Shown: piece by piece, positions 1 through 8,872 of the stretch
How the letters are laid out: every line of letters begins with the position of its first letter
Position numbering within the stretch: the stretch's first letter is position 1
Assembly (NCBI GenBank): GCA_030583905.1
Contig: CP129481.1
Span: 3,874,136 to 3,938,135, forward strand
Reading direction: 5' to 3'
Source of the DNA: Anaerolineales bacterium
Lineage (GTDB): Bacteria > Chloroflexota > Anaerolineae > Anaerolineales > Villigracilaceae
Length of the DNA: 64,000 nt
Program-made: the position numbers and the translations under genes
The notes under the pieces: model-generated
Databases searched by the model: none
The model's input: only the letters and a program-made list of their open reading frames with translations
Told to the model about the DNA's origin: nothing

Positions 1-399
1 GATCTGGGCGTTCATCTCGAAGCGATCCACCGCATTGACCGCGTGATCCTCAACCACGCGCGCGGAAGCATCCACGAGTGGCTGGCGGGCGCGCGCGATG
101 GGTTCGTGTACAAACGCGACGCGGACGTGGTCGGCTATGGCTATGTCGGCGGCAGCCACGGACCGTTCGCCGTGCTGGACGATGACGATTTCCCCGCCGT
201 GCTGGCGCATGCCGAAAGCCGCATGGCGGAGCAGGGCGAAGAGTTTGGCGTTTCCGTGCCGCTCGTCAACCGCAAGGCAATCGATTTCCTGACAGCGAGA
301 AAATACAAGATTGACTCGTTCTCCGCGCTCCTGATGAGCAACGTCCCCTTCGGGAAGTTCGAGAATTATCTGACCTTTGCGCCGGAGTTCTTTTTGTAA
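1..399 (+). CDS. GNAT-like acetyltransferase, C-terminal fragment
   Basis: The reading frame is open from base 1, so the gene begins upstream of the window; the GTG at 43 is internal. About 132 residues are visible. The pattern of a short hydrophobic strand (VVGYGYV), an acidic helix-rich stretch, then 'PLVNRKAIDFLTARKYKID' resembles the second half of a GNAT N-acetyltransferase, where an asparagine followed by a helix and 'GF/KYKID' closes the acetyl-CoA fold. The substrate cannot be read from this part. It ends 44 bases before the convergent sulfatase gene. Confidence 0.6.
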   Translation, partial: DLGVHLEAIHRIDRVILNHARGSIHEWLAGARDGFVYKRDADVVGYGYVGGSHGPFAVLDDDDFPAVLAHAESRMAEQGEEFGVSVPLVNRKAIDFLTARKYKIDSFSALLMSNVPFGKFENYLTFAPEFFL

Positions 400-443
400 C
401 CTACCCCATCAACCTCGCCACTCTTCTCTCGATCTGCACCGCG

Positions 444-1913
444 TTAATACTTGATATTGTCCGGCACCGTCATTTCGAATTTTCGACAGGCATCTGTTTG
501 GCAGGACTTCAACTCTTCCAGCCAGGCATGCAAGATCAAGAGTGTTTCCGTATCGAGCGTGCCAGCAATATTCATCAATTGATAAGGGTCGGCGATCAGG
601 TCATAAAATTCGATCTCGCCGTTCTCATATTCAACATAAACAAAGTTCTCCCCCCTGATGCCGCGATAAGCGATCACCGGGGATGCCCTATCCGGGTCGC
701 CTATTTCGATCAATAAAGCACTGCGCCATTCCTGCGGCTCTGCTTGCTGTTGATCGAAGAAATGGACAAAGGAACGCCCGTCTACAAATGATGCGCTCCG
801 TGCGCCGGTCAACTCCGCGATCGTCGGTGCAATATCAATATTCGCCGTCATCTCTTGGATGGTGGTATTGGGCTGGATGCCCGGTCCGCGGATCAGAAGC
901 GGGACGCGAATATCCTCTTCGTAGGGCAGCATCTTCCCCGATGGAAGATCATGCTCCCCCATATGAAAGCCGTTGTCGGATGTAAAGAAGATGTATGTGT
1001 TATCCAATTGTCCATTCTGCTCGAGCAATTGGACCAAAGCCAGAACCATTTCATCCACCGCCAGCATGGATTGAACACGCTTCACGAAAAGAGCATCCGC
1101 ATCTCCGACCTCGAACGATCCTCCGCTCTCCCTGATGTTCCGGACGATCAACGGTTTGTCGGAAGTGTCAGCCTCATGAAACGACTCACCCTTCGGATAT
1201 TCCACATCCAGGAATAGTTCTGAGTGACGCGGGGCAGGCGTGCTCGGTCCATGCGGGGCATAAGGGGAAATAAAGAGAAAGAACGGGGAACGGGTCTGCG
1301 CGCTTTGATTGATGAACTCAATGGCTTTATTCGTGAGGACGTCCGTGCTGTACTCTTCCGCGCTCTCACCATAATCGACCAGTTTCCCATTCTCGTTCAG
1401 GACATAGTTCGTGAAAAAATCAGCGGACTTTCTTTCACTGGTAAGGAAAACACGCCAATCATCCCAACCGGGCGGGACATAGGTCCTTTTTACCCCGGCA
1501 GGATACAGGTTCAAAAATTTTCCCATGTAGGATGTGGTATACCCGGCGCGTTTCATCCATGTGGCGATGGTATCCGCATTGTTCTCTTTATCATGGAATT
1601 GTTCGAAGCCCGGGGAGTTCTCAAAGACCCCGGTATTGTGCGGGTATTGTCCGCGCAAGATAGATGCCCGTGAGGGACAGCACACGGGGGACGTGACAAA
1701 ATAATTCGTAAAAACAGCCCCCTCCTGCGCAATCAACCGGTTCGTATGTTCCAAGTAAGGCAGCAGGGTAAAATCCATATCATCAGCCATGATGAAGATG
1801 ATATTTGGCGGCGGATCATTTGGGTCGAATTTTTGCATACTACAGGATAATCCTGTAAACAACAAGAGAAATATAACGATCAATACACCATGAAAGTTAG
1901 CCCAAGTTTTCAT
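444..1913 (-). CDS. Lipoprotein sulfatase (type I, FGly-dependent)
   Basis: A 489-aa arylsulfatase/N-acetylglucosamine-6-sulfatase-like enzyme that would hydrolyse sulfate esters outside the membrane. The N-terminus has a hydrophobic stretch (residues 9-20) and a lipobox ending in Cys24 (FTGLSC), so it is probably an anchored lipoprotein. Asp44/Asp45 in 'IMADDMD' are the usual metal ligands. The CxPSR motif is at residues 78-82 (C-C-P-S-R), with Cys78 the residue converted to formylglycine. 'TSDNGFHMGEH' matches the conserved C-proximal sulfatase motif. No formylglycine-generating enzyme or anaerobic maturase is in the window. It lies 3 bp after the oxidoreductase gene and is probably cotranscribed with it. 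The precise substrate is unknown. Confidence 0.9.
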   Translation of the reverse strand: MKTWANFHGVLIVIFLLLFTGLSCSMQKFDPNDPPPNIIFIMADDMDFTLLPYLEHTNRLIAQEGAVFTNYFVTSPVCCPSRASILRGQYPHNTGVFENSPGFEQFHDKENNADTIATWMKRAGYTTSYMGKFLNLYPAGVKRTYVPPGWDDWRVFLTSERKSADFFTNYVLNENGKLVDYGESAEEYSTDVLTNKAIEFINQSAQTRSPFFLFISPYAPHGPSTPAPRHSELFLDVEYPKGESFHEADTSDKPLIVRNIRESGGSFEVGDADALFVKRVQSMLAVDEMVLALVQLLEQNGQLDNTYIFFTSDNGFHMGEHDLPSGKMLPYEEDIRVPLLIRGPGIQPNTTIQEMTANIDIAPTIAELTGARSASFVDGRSFVHFFDQQQAEPQEWRSALLIEIGDPDRASPVIAYRGIRGENFVYVEYENGEIEFYDLIADPYQLMNIAGTLDTETLLILHAWLEELKSCQTDACRKFEMTVPDNIKY

Positions 1914-1916
1914 ATC

Positions 1917-3194
1917 TCACCCTACCATCATCCTCGCCGCGCGTCTTCCGATCTCCACCGCGAAATTCGTCCCGCGGTCCCACGGGTAGACCTGGCTCAT
2001 CGAAGCAAAGTACAAGCCTTCGATGGGCGTCTGGATGGCGGGAATGTTCTTCGAATGTCCCACCAGCGGCACGGGCTGGGCGTAGTTCGTTTTGTGAACC
2101 CAGATTTTGTTGATCCACTCGCGCTTGAATTCGGGGTTGAACTTTTGGAAGGCGGGGATGAACTGCTGGAGCAGTTCATCCCCGCTCATCGAAAAATACT
2201 CGTGTCCCAGCTCTAGGTAATCGCCCGCGTACACAATATGGTCACCGCCAAAATTTTCCTTCGACACAAAATTCGTATGCTCCACCAGCGCCAAAAACGG
2301 GTAGCCCGCCTCCTTCGGCACGTTGAACCAGTAATACTTCTCCTTCGAAAGCTGGTGCTTGAGCGAGAGCGTCATCACCACCGCGCCCATCGACTTCAAC
2401 TCCAGCAGTCCCTTCAAATAGGATTCAGGCAGACTCGGACATAACTTCGCAAGCAGATTCGGCGACGCGGTGACCAAGACTTTATCGAAGGATTCGCCGT
2501 CCACGCTCAAACTACCCGACGCCTGTTCCTGACTAATAGACTTGATACTCGCCCCAAGCCGAATCTCCACTCCCTGCCCGCGCAGTTTCTCCGCGAACAG
2601 ATCCGCGAACTTTTGGAAGCCGCCCTCGAACGTGCCGAGCCGCGTCGTCCGCGCCTTGATGCGCGCCCACATCCACGCCATGTTAACGTCCTTATAGAAC
2701 GGACCGAACTTCCCGATCAACAATGGCTTCCACATCTGCTCGTAGACTTGTTTCCCCGCGTACTTCATCATCCATGAGTCGGCGGTCATTTTTTCCAACG
2801 CGCGCCAGTTATTCGTCAGGCGGAGAAACAACCCGACGAATCCAAACCTGATTTTGTTCAGACCAAATCCAAGTCCGGGAAAGCGAAGCGCATTGAGGAT
2901 CGAGTCAAAGGGATACCACTTATCCTTGTACAGCATCACCGTGTACGGGCGCGGAAAGATGACCTTGTCCTCCAATCCCAACTCGCGGATCAACCCCAGC
3001 ATCTCACTGTCCGACTGGAACCAGTGGTGATAGAACTTCTCCACCGACCAATCCCAATGCGGCTCCTTGAATCCGCTCGCCAGCCCGCCCGCGTACTCCG
3101 CCGACTCGAAAATGGTCACCTCGTGACCCGCCTTGCGTAAATCCCACGCGGCAGCCATGCCGCCGTATCCTGCTCCAATGATTGCGATTTTCAT
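1917..3194 (-). CDS. FAD-dependent amine-oxidase-like oxidoreductase
   Basis: A 425-aa flavoprotein of the protoporphyrinogen-oxidase/phytoene-desaturase-like amine oxidase superfamily. The N-terminal dinucleotide-binding motif is GAGYGG at residues 7-12, followed about 20 residues later by an acidic strand end (VTIFES) and the 'AGGLAS' motif. The C-terminal 'GLYFASMSQVYPWDRGTNFA' segment is the second FAD contact region. Chloroflexota homologues often sit among glycan or isoprenoid genes, but the neighbours (sulfatase downstream, LPG-synthase-TM protein upstream in the same direction) do not fix the substrate. A GAGG ribosome-binding site lies 5-8 bases before the ATG. Confidence 0.85.
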   Translation of the reverse strand: MKIAIIGAGYGGMAAAWDLRKAGHEVTIFESAEYAGGLASGFKEPHWDWSVEKFYHHWFQSDSEMLGLIRELGLEDKVIFPRPYTVMLYKDKWYPFDSILNALRFPGLGFGLNKIRFGFVGLFLRLTNNWRALEKMTADSWMMKYAGKQVYEQMWKPLLIGKFGPFYKDVNMAWMWARIKARTTRLGTFEGGFQKFADLFAEKLRGQGVEIRLGASIKSISQEQASGSLSVDGESFDKVLVTASPNLLAKLCPSLPESYLKGLLELKSMGAVVMTLSLKHQLSKEKYYWFNVPKEAGYPFLALVEHTNFVSKENFGGDHIVYAGDYLELGHEYFSMSGDELLQQFIPAFQKFNPEFKREWINKIWVHKTNYAQPVPLVGHSKNIPAIQTPIEGLYFASMSQVYPWDRGTNFAVEIGRRAARMMVG

Positions 3195-3208
3195 ATATCC
3201 TCGTTTTT

Positions 3209-3248
3209 CGTCATTGCTTCGTCGCCCTACGGGCTCTTCGCAATGACG
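3209..3248. repeat. Short hairpin repeat (GTCATTGC family)
   Basis: A 40-bp element with 9-bp terminal inverted repeats: CGTCATTGC at 3209-3217 and GCAATGACG at 3240-3248. It sits between two minus-strand genes. The same ends (TGTCATTGCGAG / CTCGCAATGACA) bound larger elements near 39.5, 39.9 and 52.1 kb, so it is a degenerate member of a dispersed family. Confidence 0.7.
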
Positions 3249-3257
3249 GAAAGAAAA

Positions 3258-4262
3258 TTATTTCTCTATTTCCGTCCTGAGTGTATCACTCCACTTAATG
3301 CCCTCGCGCGCCAGATAATACCCGCCCAGCAATGTGATCGGCAGCCACAATGCCACATGCAACACGAGCGTGTATCCCGCCGCGGTGGCTTGACTCACGC
3401 CATACGCCGTAAGGACGGCGATGCCGGGCGCGTCGAAGGTGCCGATGTAGCCCGGCGCGGACGGGATGGTGGTGGCAAGGTTGACGATGCCGTTCATCAG
3501 CATCAGCGCAAAGAACGAGACCTCGAAATCGAAGGCGTGCATCACGAACCAATATTTGCCCGTCTCCAACAGCCAGATGATGACCGATGTGAAAAAGACC
3601 ATCAACACGTTGAAGGGGGAGCGCAGCGAGGCAAGTCCATCCAGAAATTTGTGCATGATGCCCGTGATCTTTTCATGCAGGCGTCTTGGTGTAAGCCGCT
3701 CGATCATCCCCAAGCCGAAATTGGCGGTGACTTGCGGGAACATCGCCGCCAGCAAAAAGACAGCCAGCGCGCCGATGAAAACTCCCGTGCCGTAGAGTGC
3801 CACTTCCTGAATATTGCCCACAAAGCCCGATGCGCCCGTCAGTTTTGCCAATTCCGTCAAATTGACGAAGATGAACGCCAGCATCACCACGCCGTCGAAG
3901 ATGCGCTCGACGATGATGGTCGCCAGCGAAGCGGAGACGGGCACGCCCTCCCGCCGTTTCAAGATGACGGCGCGCAGCACCTCCCCCGCTCGGGCGGGAT
4001 AAATATTGTTGCCCATGTAGCCGATGACAGTGACAGGAAACATGGTCCTCGTGGGAATCTTCTTGATCGGTCCCAGCAGGTAGTGCCAGCGCCACGCCCG
4101 GATCCACACGCCGATGAAATATACGCCAACCCCCGGAATGAGCCAGATGTACTTCGCTGTTTGAACCGCGCCCCAGAAATCGCCGAGGTGAAGTCCGCGC
4201 AGGGCGAGCCACAAAAACAGGATGCTGATCAGCACCCCGAGCCATAAATGCCATTTTTTCAT
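3258..4262 (-). CDS. Lysylphosphatidylglycerol synthase TM-region (UPF0104) membrane protein
   Basis: A 334-aa polytopic protein of the flippase-like/UPF0104 family (the membrane domain of MprF and of glycolipid flippase-like proteins). It has about eight hydrophobic segments and the family pattern 'NIYPARAGEVLRAVIL' near residue 85, followed by 'ATIIVERIFD'. I chose the ATG at 4262, which gives MKKWHLWLG as N-terminus, over a longer reading frame to 4355. A TAAAAT box at 4271-4276 (minus strand) ends 8 nt before this ATG, which makes the longer start implausible and suggests a leaderless transcript. The probable role is lipid or glycolipid translocation; the substrate is unknown. Confidence 0.85.
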   Translation of the reverse strand: MKKWHLWLGVLISILFLWLALRGLHLGDFWGAVQTAKYIWLIPGVGVYFIGVWIRAWRWHYLLGPIKKIPTRTMFPVTVIGYMGNNIYPARAGEVLRAVILKRREGVPVSASLATIIVERIFDGVVMLAFIFVNLTELAKLTGASGFVGNIQEVALYGTGVFIGALAVFLLAAMFPQVTANFGLGMIERLTPRRLHEKITGIMHKFLDGLASLRSPFNVLMVFFTSVIIWLLETGKYWFVMHAFDFEVSFFALMLMNGIVNLATTIPSAPGYIGTFDAPGIAVLTAYGVSQATAAGYTLVLHVALWLPITLLGGYYLAREGIKWSDTLRTEIEK

Positions 4263-4270
4263 AGGCGCTG

Positions 4271-4276
4271 ATTTTA
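4271..4276 (-). promoter_or_regulatory. -10 box of UPF0104 gene, leaderless spacing
   Basis: On the minus strand the sequence reads TGTAAAAT, then 8 nt, then ATG at 4262. With initiation about 7 nt after the -10, the transcript would start at or next to the start codon. Confidence 0.45.
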
Positions 4277-4286
4277 CACCATCGGC

Positions 4287-4292
4287 TATAAT
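4287..4292 (+). promoter_or_regulatory. -10 box upstream of yitT-like gene
   Basis: A perfect TATAAT lies about 110 bases before the ATG at 4405. The intervening leader contains GAAAGG at 4390-4395, a reasonable ribosome-binding site. No clear riboswitch fold was recognised in the leader. Confidence 0.4.
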
Positions 4293-4404
4293 TCCGCGTT
4301 CGTTTGAACCCATGTAATTGCGATGGCTGATGGTTGAGTAGCGCCGAAGGCGCATATCGAAACCCAGCTATCGCAATTACATACCCAATGAAAGGTACCA
4401 AAGC

Positions 4405-5295
4405 ATGAAAAAATATTGGAATTACAGCCGCGACTACATTCTCATCATCGTCGCGGCATTTATACAAGCCATAAGCCTGCAGATCTTTTACGTCCCTGCC
4501 AACCTGGCATCGGGCGGCGTGAGCGGCATCGCGCAGTTGATCAATCACTTCACGGGCTGGCCCATCGGCTTGATGGTCTTCGTCGGCAATGTGCCGCTCT
4601 TCCTGCTCGGCTGGCGCTTCCTCGGCGGACGCCGTTTCGCCATCCGCACCGCCTTTGCCATCGCAACCTACTCCCTGCTGACGGATCTGATCCTGCGCAC
4701 ACCGCTCTTTGCCCCCGACGGCGCAGCGACGATCCTTATCAACGACCTGCAAGGCGACAGTTTCATCAACTCGCTCTATGCCGCCATCGTCAGCGGCATC
4801 GGCTACGGACTGGTCTATCGCGCGCGCGGCACCAGCGGCGGCTCGGACATCCTCGCCCGCATTCTCAATCACTGGCGCGGCGTTTCGATGACGCAAAGTT
4901 ATCTCATGGTCGATACAGTTGTCATTCTTTCGGCGGGTTTTATCTTCGGCTGGAGACAGGCGTTGTACGCGATGATCACGCTCTACGTCAGCGGCTTGGT
5001 GGCGGAAACCGTGCTCGAGGGCGGCACCACCAGCCGCACCGCCATGATCGTCACTGACAAGGCGAAGGAAGTCTCCGCGCGCGTCATCGAGAGCTTGCAG
5101 CGCGGCGTCACTTTTCTGCAAGGCACCGGTGCGTACACCGGCACGCCGCGTCCCGTTTTGTATTGCGTCGTCTCGCGCTCCGAGATCGCAACTTTGAAGA
5201 CCATCGTCAATGAAATCGACCCCGATGCTTTCATGGTCATCGGGGTCGCGCACGAGGCACTGGGCGAGGGATTTAAGCCGTTGAAGGGGCGATGA
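4405..5295 (+). CDS. YitT family membrane protein
   Basis: A 296-aa protein with the YitT architecture: five or so membrane helices in residues 10-200, then a soluble DUF2179 domain (about 205-290). Recognisable family features are 'NLASGGVSGIAQLI' in the first helical hairpin, 'RGTSGGSDILA' at about residue 140 and, in the soluble part, 'YCVVSRSEIATLKTIV' followed by 'DAFMVIGVAHEALGEGF'. The DUF2179 domain ends these proteins with the typical 'V.EVLGEGF' pattern. Its biochemical function is not established. The gene is convergent with era, with 6 bp between the stop codons. Confidence 0.9.
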   Translation: MKKYWNYSRDYILIIVAAFIQAISLQIFYVPANLASGGVSGIAQLINHFTGWPIGLMVFVGNVPLFLLGWRFLGGRRFAIRTAFAIATYSLLTDLILRTPLFAPDGAATILINDLQGDSFINSLYAAIVSGIGYGLVYRARGTSGGSDILARILNHWRGVSMTQSYLMVDTVVILSAGFIFGWRQALYAMITLYVSGLVAETVLEGGTTSRTAMIVTDKAKEVSARVIESLQRGVTFLQGTGAYTGTPRPVLYCVVSRSEIATLKTIVNEIDPDAFMVIGVAHEALGEGFKPLKGR

Positions 5296-5301
5296 TTAAT
5301 G

Positions 5302-6204
5302 TCATTGCTTCTTCTTCCCATACCCAAGCAGCCTCAGCGCATTCGGGTCATTGCGCCAGTCTTTTGAAACCTTCACACGCAGTTCCAAAAACACCTTGCG
5401 CCCGCCCATCTCTTCAATCTCTTTTCGCGCCGCCGAGCCGATGCTCTTCAGCATCTTCCCGCCTTCGCCGATCACAATTCCCTTTTGCGACTCGCGCTCC
5501 ACAAAAAGCGTCGCAGCAATGTACGCCATGCCATTCTCGCGTTCCTTGAACTCATCGATGCGCACAGCCATACCGTGCGGCACTTCCTCCCGCAATTGGA
5601 TGAGGCATGCTTCGCGGATCAAATCTCCCGCAATCTCTTTTTCATACAGATCGGTGACCTGGTCTTCGGGATAATCCGCTTCTCTCTCCGGCGACGCCTG
5701 AATCAGCGCTTCGAGCAGTTCACCAATCCCAAGCCGCTTCGCCGCGGAGATCTTCATCACGGATGAAGCATTGACCAGTTGAGTATATTCCTCCTCCCGC
5801 GCGGATTCTTCGTCGGGTTTGAGCATGTCCATTTTGTTCAGGACAAGCATCAGCGGAGTCCGAGGCGGAACATCCGCGAGCAGGGATGCGATGTTCAAGT
5901 CTTCCTCTGTGGGCGGAGTCGCAGCATCCACCAGCCACAGGATCAAATCCACGCCATCGAGCGCTTCTTTTGCCTCGTCGTTCAAAAACTCGCCGAGTTT
6001 GTGTTTGGCTTTATGCAAGCCGGGTGTATCCACAAAAACAAGTTGCGCGTTTTCGAGCGTGAGAATGCCGAGCTGTTTTTTGCGCGTGGTCTGCGGACGG
6101 GGTGAGACGGCGGCGATCTTTTGCCCGAGCAGGGCGTTCATCAGCGTGGATTTGCCCACGTTGGGTCGTCCGATGATGGCGATGAAACCAGAGCGGTGGG
6201 TCAT
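5302..6204 (-). CDS. era: GTPase Era
   Basis: A 300-aa Ras-like GTPase needed for 16S rRNA maturation and 30S assembly. G1 is GRPNVGKS at residues 12-19, G3 is DTPGLH, G4 is NKMD, and the C-terminal KH domain carries 'VIGEGGKMLKSIGSAAR'. The start at 6204 puts MTHRSGFIAIIG at the N-terminus; a longer in-frame extension has arginine/histidine-rich, non-family sequence. The ATG overlaps the stop of the upstream EamA gene in an ATGA, which indicates translational coupling. Confidence 0.97.
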   Translation of the reverse strand: MTHRSGFIAIIGRPNVGKSTLMNALLGQKIAAVSPRPQTTRKKQLGILTLENAQLVFVDTPGLHKAKHKLGEFLNDEAKEALDGVDLILWLVDAATPPTEEDLNIASLLADVPPRTPLMLVLNKMDMLKPDEESAREEEYTQLVNASSVMKISAAKRLGIGELLEALIQASPEREADYPEDQVTDLYEKEIAGDLIREACLIQLREEVPHGMAVRIDEFKERENGMAYIAATLFVERESQKGIVIGEGGKMLKSIGSAARKEIEEMGGRKVFLELRVKVSKDWRNDPNALRLLGYGKKKQ

Positions 6205-7079
6205 GCAGTTTTTCTCCTGTAATTGACGACGGCGAGGCTGGCGATGATGAGGACGGTGCCAGCGATCAACTGCCACGAAAGATGTTCGTTTAGGAAGAGT
6301 ACGCCGAGGAGCACGCCGCCGACGGGGAACAAATAGGTGACGAGCGAGGCGCGCGTGGGACCGATCTCATGGATCAAATAATACATCATGATCATGGCAA
6401 GCCCCGAACCGAGCACGCCGAGCCAGAGCGCGGCAACCCACGTGATCGGCAGGCTGGGAAACTCAAACGGACGTTCGGCGACGGGACCGACGACCCACAT
6501 CAGCACGGTGGAGGTCATCAGCAAGCCGACTCCGCGCATGGTGTTGTTGATGTGCTGGGTGTATTTGCGGATGGCGACCGCGCTGCCCGCATAAAAAAGC
6601 GAAGCAAGGATGACCGCCAATTGTCCGATGACTGAGCCATGTTCGCTGGCAAGCATATCCTTGCTCATCAAGATCAGAACACCCGCAAAGCCGATCAACA
6701 AGCCGAGCGTTTTCTGGAACGTGATCTTGTCGTCGTGGATCCAGAAGTGGGCGATGAGCAGAGTAAACAGCGGAACGGTGGCGTTGAGAATGGATGCAAC
6801 GGCGGAGTCGATCGTCTGTTCACCCCACGAGATGAGGAAGATGGGGATGGCGAGACTGGCAGGTCCGAGGATGGCAAATAGTCTCCAAGTCTTTGCATCG
6901 CGCGGAAAGCTGAGTTTTTGATAGACCGCTATGGCGATTGCCGTGAGCGCGCCGAACACCATGCGGAAGGCGGTCAACGCCATCGGTCCGATGTCCTGCA
7001 CGCCGATCTTGATCCACAGGAAGGATGTGCTCCAGATAATGCCAAGCAGGATAAAAACGATCCAATGTTTTGGTTTCAT
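6201..7079 (-). CDS. EamA/DMT family transporter
   Basis: A 292-aa, ten-helix drug/metabolite transporter made of two EamA repeats. The first repeat has 'WSTSFLWIKIGV' and the second starts near residue 150 with 'AVILASLFYAGSAVAIRKY'. It ends in a positively charged tail (NYRRKTA). Members export amino acids, purines or other metabolites; the substrate cannot be predicted. It precedes era with a 4-bp overlap. An AGGAG site lies at 7087-7091 and a TATAAT box at 7108-7113 (minus strand), which gives a normal leader. Confidence 0.92.
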   Translation of the reverse strand: MKPKHWIVFILLGIIWSTSFLWIKIGVQDIGPMALTAFRMVFGALTAIAIAVYQKLSFPRDAKTWRLFAILGPASLAIPIFLISWGEQTIDSAVASILNATVPLFTLLIAHFWIHDDKITFQKTLGLLIGFAGVLILMSKDMLASEHGSVIGQLAVILASLFYAGSAVAIRKYTQHINNTMRGVGLLMTSTVLMWVVGPVAERPFEFPSLPITWVAALWLGVLGSGLAMIMMYYLIHEIGPTRASLVTYLFPVGGVLLGVLFLNEHLSWQLIAGTVLIIASLAVVNYRRKTA

Positions 7080-7107
7080 GCAAGTACTCCTACTTTATTT
7101 TTGCACG

Positions 7108-7113
7108 ATTATA
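7108..7113 (-). promoter_or_regulatory. -10 box of EamA-era operon
   Basis: TATAAT on the minus strand lies 28 nt upstream of the ATG at 7079, with an AGGAG ribosome-binding site between them. Confidence 0.5.
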
Positions 7114-7191
7114 TTAAGTCGGAAGGATGAATGCGACCCGATTCTTGCTCAGTTTTTAAGAAGATGGGCATGATGGGATTGGCGACCGAAC

Positions 7192-8835
7192 TCAGATGCG
7201 CTTGATAAGATAATATTCCCCGCGTTCAAAGCCGCGGTCGAGATAATATCCACGCGTGCCGACGGCGGCGATGACGGCGAGTTTCTCAAAGCCGTTCTGT
7301 TTGGCAATGCGTTCCGCTTCTTCGAGCAGGCGCGTGCCAAGACCGACATGCTGCGCCGCACCGGATTTTTCCGCGCCGACAGGCAGGGACTGCCCATACA
7401 CATGCACTTCGCGGATGAGCGCCGCACCCGCAAGGTCGGAAATGCCCGTGTCGGGCGAACCAGCTGAAGGGAGAGAGAGGCGGATGAATCCTGCCAGCCC
7501 GTCCTCTGCTGTGTTGAAGGAGATGAAATGCTCCTCCGCTTTGCCCGCCTGATAGACATGGTCATCCAATTGCAGCGAGGAAAGTTCCACCGTTTTGTTT
7601 TTGACTTCACGGCAGCGCACACACTGACAGCGCGTCCCGCGCCGCTTCATTTCTTCGTGGACATCCTGCCGCAAACTGGTGCGGCGATTCCCTTCCACCA
7701 CGTTGTTGGACGGAATATCGCGGATGACGCGGTTGACGCGGCAATAGCGCGGAATGGTCAGCTTGATGTCCGCGATGAGGTGGACGAGTTCATCCGTGCT
7801 GTAGGGCTGGAATTCGCCGCGCTGCCAGTATTCGTAGAGTTCGGCGTTCGCCAGCAATTGATTCGGGTAGATCTTTATTTCATCAGGGCAGAAGTCATTC
7901 CACATTTGCGCGAAATCTTCGCGGTCGGATTCGGGCGTCGCGCCGAGCAGGTTGGGCATCCAGTGTAGGACGATCTTGAATCCAGCGGCGCGGAGCAGAG
8001 CCGTAGCCTGGCGCGTGGATTCCACGTCATGTCCGCGTTTGTTGATCTCAAGAATGTGGTCGTTGAAACTCTGCGCGCCCATCTGCACTTTGGTCACGCC
8101 AAGGTGACGCAGCCACTTGATCTCATCGGGATTGATCTCGTCAGGTCGTGTTTCGATGACCAGTCCCACATTGCGGTGCGCCGCGTTTTCATTGATGGAA
8201 TGGATTTCAGGAAGCAATGAAGAATCCAATAATTCCTGTCGCTCGGGCTCCAGTGATGGGAGTTTTTCGAGTTCATTCATTGCATCGAAGCAGCGCCCAA
8301 TGAACCATTCCTGATAATCGCGCCGATATGAAGACCACGTGCCGCCCAGAATCAGCAGCTCGATCTTATCGGTGGGATGTCCCAAATTCTTTAATGCGCG
8401 AATGCGGTTTTGCACCTGCGCATACGGGTCGAATTGATGTTCGAGCGCGCGCATCGCGCCAGGCTCATCGGGCAGATAACTCTTGGGCATGCGCACGTCG
8501 GTGGGACAAAAAATACACTTACCCGGGCAGGGATACGGCTTGGTCAGCACCGTGACCGTTGTCACACCCGAAAGCGTGCGCATCGGCTTCATGCGGATGC
8601 GTTCCAGCAGCGCCGTGTCAGGTTCCATCGCGCCTGAGTCCACCAGTTCCTTATATGCGGCGACCAGCGCGGCTTTGTTCAAATATCCGCCCTCTGCCAG
8701 CGGATGGCGGCGGATGAGCATCATCACATCTTCCCCGCCGCGAATTTTGGTCAGCAGGTGATGCGCCAACTCCATTTTTTGCGGAGTCAACGCGTTGATC
8801 TTTTTCCAACGCTTGCGTTTTTCCAGAAAATCCAT
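7192..8835 (-). CDS. Elp3-type tRNA uridine-34 modifying enzyme (radical SAM/GNAT)
   Basis: A 547-aa single-subunit Elp3 homologue, the type found in archaea and some bacteria, which forms the carboxymethyl group on wobble U34. The radical-SAM cluster motif CxxxCxxC is at residues 103-110 (CPGKCIFC), and the following 'PTDVRMPKSYLPDEPGA' is typical of Elp3. A GNAT domain occupies roughly residues 430-547, with 'HVGLGTRLLEEAERIAKQNG' as the acetyl-CoA loop. The ATG at 8835 (MDFLEKRKRW) is preferred to a longer frame because a TATAAT box ends 7 nt upstream. Divergent from the methyltransferase gene. Confidence 0.93.
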   Translation of the reverse strand: MDFLEKRKRWKKINALTPQKMELAHHLLTKIRGGEDVMMLIRRHPLAEGGYLNKAALVAAYKELVDSGAMEPDTALLERIRMKPMRTLSGVTTVTVLTKPYPCPGKCIFCPTDVRMPKSYLPDEPGAMRALEHQFDPYAQVQNRIRALKNLGHPTDKIELLILGGTWSSYRRDYQEWFIGRCFDAMNELEKLPSLEPERQELLDSSLLPEIHSINENAAHRNVGLVIETRPDEINPDEIKWLRHLGVTKVQMGAQSFNDHILEINKRGHDVESTRQATALLRAAGFKIVLHWMPNLLGATPESDREDFAQMWNDFCPDEIKIYPNQLLANAELYEYWQRGEFQPYSTDELVHLIADIKLTIPRYCRVNRVIRDIPSNNVVEGNRRTSLRQDVHEEMKRRGTRCQCVRCREVKNKTVELSSLQLDDHVYQAGKAEEHFISFNTAEDGLAGFIRLSLPSAGSPDTGISDLAGAALIREVHVYGQSLPVGAEKSGAAQHVGLGTRLLEEAERIAKQNGFEKLAVIAAVGTRGYYLDRGFERGEYYLIKRI

Positions 8836-8842
8836 GCCGAAG

Positions 8843-8850
8843 ATTATAAT
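8843..8850. promoter_or_regulatory. Palindromic ATTATAAT serving two divergent promoters
   Basis: ATTATAAT is its own reverse complement and supplies TATAAT on both strands: 8843-8848 on minus, 7 nt before the Elp3 ATG at 8835, and 8845-8850 on plus, upstream of the methyltransferase. On the plus strand the box covers the ATG at 8849, so that codon is unlikely to be in the mRNA. Confidence 0.5.
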
Positions 8851-8872
8851 GGACAAATCCACTGCGATTCCG

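Noticed and set aside
3243..4247. Long plus-strand reading frame opposite the UPF0104 gene
   Set aside because: His/Asp/Arg/Gln-rich, no domain pattern, and fully antisense to a clear membrane protein; a GC-rich shadow frame.
3673..5253. 526-codon minus-strand frame across the YitT gene
   Set aside because: Antisense to the well-supported YitT protein and overlapping the UPF0104 gene in another frame; composition is that of a shadow.
8849..8872. ATG 8849 as start of the methyltransferase
   Set aside because: The ATG overlaps the only visible -10 box, so it would not be in the transcript; 8873 is preferred.
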